Assembly: GCA_014904845.1 (NCBI GenBank)
Contig: MU119457.1
Coordinates: forward strand, 1-35,658
DNA length: 35,658 bases
Reading direction: 5' to 3'
Source of the DNA: Acephala macrosclerotiorum
Taxonomy: Eukaryota; Ascomycota; Leotiomycetes; Helotiales; Mollisiaceae
The translations under genes were made by a program, and so were the position numbers. Below, piece by piece: positions 32,466-35,658 of the stretch (position 1 is the first letter of the stretch; each line of letters starts with the position of its first letter). Under the pieces are notes generated by a model. It had not been told where the DNA came from. It was given only the letters and a program-made list of their open reading frames with translations, and ran no database searches.

Positions 32466-33349
32466 CAGGCTGGAAGAAAATACTCAATACTTTAAAGAAG
32501 CTGTAGGTCTAGATAAATTCAACTTGTACTTATCTCCGGCAGATAATCTACCAGGGGTATTCTCACCCTTATCTGTATGTATATCAGTAGCTTGGGTCGA
32601 GTGAGACGCGGCGAAAGGTGCGCATCCGAATTATCGACAATCGTTTCTCCACACCTCTGGATCTGAGCCTACTAACAGCCTGCAGTCCTTTCACACTGCT
32701 ATTTGCTATTTTCATTCCTTGACTGGTGATCAACGAAAGAAATCAGGGTGACAGGATCAAGAAATCTCTTTGAGAAGGAAAAACCAACGGATGAAGGTCG
32801 ATGCCACTTTGGGGTAAGGTTCAGCTCGGTTTAGTAGACTATGACTGCTGCAAGGATGTCGAACAGTAGCGGTACATCCAAGCTCCGGCTGGTTGGGAAG
32901 AGATTGACTTTGTTGAGTACCTTGAAGCGGCAAGTTATTTCTGCTTCTTCCAGAAACTGAAGTGCTGGTACAAGATATCATTGTCTCATATCCATCGATT
33001 CCATTGACACATTTGAGCCAGGACCTTAAGTAGCAGGTCGGGCCGCAAGTGCGTTTGATTTATGAGAAGGGTATGTGAATATAAATAAACCATGAAGGTG
33101 GAACTGTTAGTTGAATGAACCAAAAAGACAAAAAACTTGCCTTGTGGGTTCCTGTATTGCCATTCAAAGGTGGAATGTTCTCTTTTTCTATTCGAAATTT
33201 CCTCAAAAGCCAGCGCTTTTGCCGCTATCCGATTTCTATGTTGTACAAAGGCTAATAGCCTCAAGCAGCCCGAGGGAGCCATGCCCCAAATCCTGCGTGC
33301 CTGCCCTACTGATTCCGGCCTCGTTAAACGTAAGAGACTTTTCTCATGC
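32466..33349. other. No supported gene; possible lost N-terminus of HET gene
   Basis: About 880 bases. A 128-codon minus-strand ORF (32986-33372) and a 74-codon one (32757-32981) show no recognised motif. The first part of the HET domain (Y..LSYCWG) would be expected here on the plus strand but I could not find it. Confidence 0.45.
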
Positions 33350-34927
33350 ATAGATACTCGATCACCTTCCAAAAGCCTTTTGGGATGCCATAGTTGTCAG
33401 CAAAATGCTTGGTGTCAAGTATATCTGGACCGAGTCGCTCTGCATTATACAAGATAGCTTGAGTGATTGGCAACGGGAAGCTTCCCTTATGTCTCAGGTC
33501 TACTCCATTGGTTTCTGCAATATTTCAACAACATCGGTTTCGGATAGCACCCAAAGGCTTTTCTTTGCACGCGATCCTGTGAAAATCCGGCCAGTCAGGT
33601 TTCAGGCTTGCATCGGTGGCATGAGAAGTCGTTTCAGTATTTGCGCCAAGGTTTATAGTCGAGAGCCGTGACTTTTGCTCCGCTGAATAAAAGAGCATGG
33701 GTGTGTCAAAAGCGGATCCTGTCAAAGCGGAATCTACATTTCTCTGATGGAGAAATATTCTGGGAACGCCGCGAACTTCTGGCTCCAGAGACGTTCCCCA
33801 ATGGCTTCTCTATTCAATGGCGTGATATTTGGGCTGCTCGTTTTCCCCCCAAATGGGGCCCCACGACATGTTTAAACCCTTGTATCAATTAAAAATCCGC
33901 GAGTAATTTTACTACAAAGCTCGGTTTCCGATTATTTAAACTCGAGCTTTTTTTTTTTTTACCTCTTTACCGAAGCCCATACTACTCAAGCTTCCTCCCG
34001 CCGCACGTCCTCGTGGGGCCCCATGGGGGGAAAAACGAGCAGTCTACGTGATATGTCGCTGAAGCAAGAAATTTCGAATTTCTTTCTTACTTTCTTCACC
34101 AAAAGAGCTTCTGGCAAATTCAACCTGCCTCCCGACAATGACGCGGAGCTTGTGCATATCAAGTGTGGAAAAAGGTCATGATTCTCTACTCGCAAACTCG
34201 TCTCACATATAAAACCGACAGACTAGTAGCCACCAGAAGCTTAGCCATGTGTATAAACGAAGTTCTTGTCGATGCTTACCTTACGGGCTTATAGAAAAGG
34301 CATTTTGTGGCTCTTCTTTTGTAGTGCTTGGGCATTGGCAGTGTACAGACTAAAGGGCCATATATTGCATCTAGCTGGCCATGGGCATCTGTCGATGGAT
34401 CCATTGAGAATACTCATATTGGGCCCAAAGATTGTAGTATCGTCTTGGTCGAAATCATAGATGTTTACACAATTGCAGCTGCCAGTAGCGAATATGGCTA
34501 ACTAACAGGCGGTTGCATGATTCACAGAGGAAATCTTGGCGGTATTGAGTACACCAAACCACCCGGAGAACCTTGTAGCACTGTCGATCCCGCAGTGGTC
34601 ATAAAAGGGGACGGTCGATTACCGGACAAGGAAGAACCAAAAGTTTTCAATGGGCGGAGCAGTCTAAATTATCAGTCGTCACGCTTTCATTGGGACAACA
34701 AATATTTCAAATTGCACCGGTATTTCTACTTTGTACTAATATACTTGCGAAAGGCAAGATCTTTAAGTCCCGGTTCAGAGCCCGTCAATTGACTAGAGGG
34801 CTTAATTCTAATACCTGCCGAGGAAGAGGCAATGAAGCTCGTCGAACGCTGCGGGGTCTTTCATGACTTTGGTCAAGAATATATTCAAAATGTAATAAAA
34901 GGTGCAAATATTTTGACACACCAATAA
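33350..34927 (+). pseudogene. HET-domain (heterokaryon incompatibility) gene, broken
   Basis: Typical HET blocks occur in order: LGVKYIWTESLCIIQDSLSD, DWQREASLMSQVYSIGFCNI, STQRLFFARDP, (frameshift near 33667) LNKRAWVCQKRILSKRNLHF, FSDGEIFWERRELLAPETFP. A 218-bp element follows (33829-34046), then SLKQEISNFFLTFF, VMILYSQTRLTYKTDRLVAT, SWPWASVDGS, VEIIDVYTIAAASSEYG and the closing GLILIPAEEEAMKLVERCGV. TAG at 34292-34294 replaces the expected Trp of the GLW block, and TAA at 34499-34501 replaces a Gln codon; several other frame changes occur. HET proteins trigger cell death between incompatible fungal strains. This copy lacks the N-terminal HET motif and cannot make a full protein. Confidence 0.88.
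33829..34046. mobile_element. 218-bp hAT-type MITE, related to the 9908 copy
   Basis: The right end (reverse complement) reads TAGACTGCTCG and the left end TTGGGCTGCTCG. The match continues as GTTTT-CCCCCC-ATGGGGCCCCACGA, about 35 bases. The flanks are the perfect 8-bp duplication CGTGATAT (33821-33828 and 34047-34054). The interior is AT-rich and non-coding. Removing it together with one duplication joins IQWRDM to SLKQEISNFF in the HET frame, with about 28 open codons after the join. Confidence 0.92.
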
Positions 34928-35658
34928 AAGGGAAGAAATTCGAGCCCGTTGATAATAATAATAGCGGTAAAATCTATAAAATCTCTATTGTACATACAAG
35001 CTTTTGTTTATTTGAAACAAAGAATCGAATAAAACAAAGAAAATATATTTAAATAATAAAAAGAATTATAATATACATATTTATTATTGGCCGTTTGTAT
35101 TAAGACTAATGTCAACTTTTTTCTAAGTCACGTAAAATCAGTCACCCTTAGAATGAGCGCTTCCCCCCTAAATTTTGCGAGTAAACAGCACGTGGGGAAA
35201 TTGTCAATGGAGGACGTAGGCGCCAGTTGGCAGGAGGAATAACAAGGGACTCAACAGACGACATGCACTTTTATATTTCGTGGGTTTTCCTAACTTTAAA
35301 GCAAGGCCGCAAAGCGAGAAACGGGCCAGAATAGCAAACTACAATGGTATACTAGGGGCTGAGGGTGTGGAACACGGCGAGGGTTGGGCTACCATGAGGG
35401 TGCTCTGTTACGAGGGTAACGCTGTGGCGGTCACGATAGTATGGGAGGGACGGGGGTGCAGAACCCACGAGGATGCCACCACGAAAGCAACTGGTTAAAT
35501 AGGAAGCATGAGGCTCACGCCTTATAACAGTTGGGTTGCTTAGCAGCAGCCGCGGACCACCAGGGGCTGCAGCATTTCGTGACACACCAAAAATGGCCCG
35601 TGCGCATTGTCAATAACCTCATTAACATACGTAAACAACTTTTTAAATCATTAATTAT
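34928..35658. other. AT-rich patch then GC-richer unassigned DNA
   Basis: 34930-35100 is AT-rich and RIP-like. 35110-35658 is GC-richer; it contains a 72-codon plus-strand ORF (35280-35498) and a 77-codon antisense one, neither with a recognised motif. It may be part of a repeat cut off by the window edge. Confidence 0.4.

Noticed and set aside
32986..33372. 128-codon minus-strand ORF
   Set aside because: No motif, low-complexity tail, and it overlaps the start of HET-like sequence on the plus strand.
1..35658. A new defence or toxin system
   Set aside because: I looked for linked nuclease, ATPase or repeat-spacer arrangements and found only fungal accessory genes, relics and transposons.

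Overview
This window is the left end of a chromosome from a filamentous ascomycete. It opens with nine C-rich copies of the TTAGGG telomere repeat. The genes carry short introns (about 47-105 bases) with GT..AG ends and CTAAC/CTGAC-like branch sites. Families typical of Pezizomycotina are present (Zn2Cys6 regulators, a HET protein, 2EXR/F-box-like proteins, a fungal MFS transporter). Blocks of very AT-rich DNA show the footprint of repeat-induced point mutation (RIP). A leotiomycete-like fungus is my guess, not a demonstrated fact.

Layout. 1-56 telomere. 57-1350: a RIP-decayed gene with an OrsD/telomere-linked-helicase-like zinc finger, still in one frame until it runs into the telomere. 1810-2571: cysteine-rich secreted protein, broken by one TAG. 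3436-5043: intact JMJD5/KDM8-like JmjC oxygenase. 5565-7380: intact two-exon Zn2Cys6 regulator. 8309-11343: multipass membrane protein gene broken by a frameshift and two miniature transposons (425 and 290 bp). 11722-12310: decayed EthD-like gene with a 20-T tract. 12527-13651: intact two-exon 2EXR/F-box-like gene. 14155-15079: four-exon unknown gene. 16560-17668: second 2EXR-like gene. 17983-20969: Zn2Cys6 regulator with several stops. 21681-29080: MFS transporter gene split by a 5,518-bp RIP-destroyed Ty1/copia retrotransposon (21955-27472) lying on the minus strand. 29493-30642: metallo-beta-lactamase-fold hydrolase pseudogene. 31027-32465: fumarylacetoacetase-family pseudogene. 33350-34927: HET-domain pseudogene carrying a second hAT-type miniature element (218 bp). 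34928-35658: AT-rich, then GC-richer DNA without a recognised gene.

How it fits together. This is a subtelomeric graveyard rather than one working pathway. A few genes are clean (JmjC protein, first regulator, 2EXR gene). Most others carry transposon insertions, single-base frameshifts, or nonsense codons that a CpA-to-TpA (or TpG-to-TpA) change explains. Three insertions have exact target-site duplications, and removing each one restores the host reading frame, so both the insertions and the original genes can be read with confidence. I found no CRISPR array, tRNA or rRNA gene.
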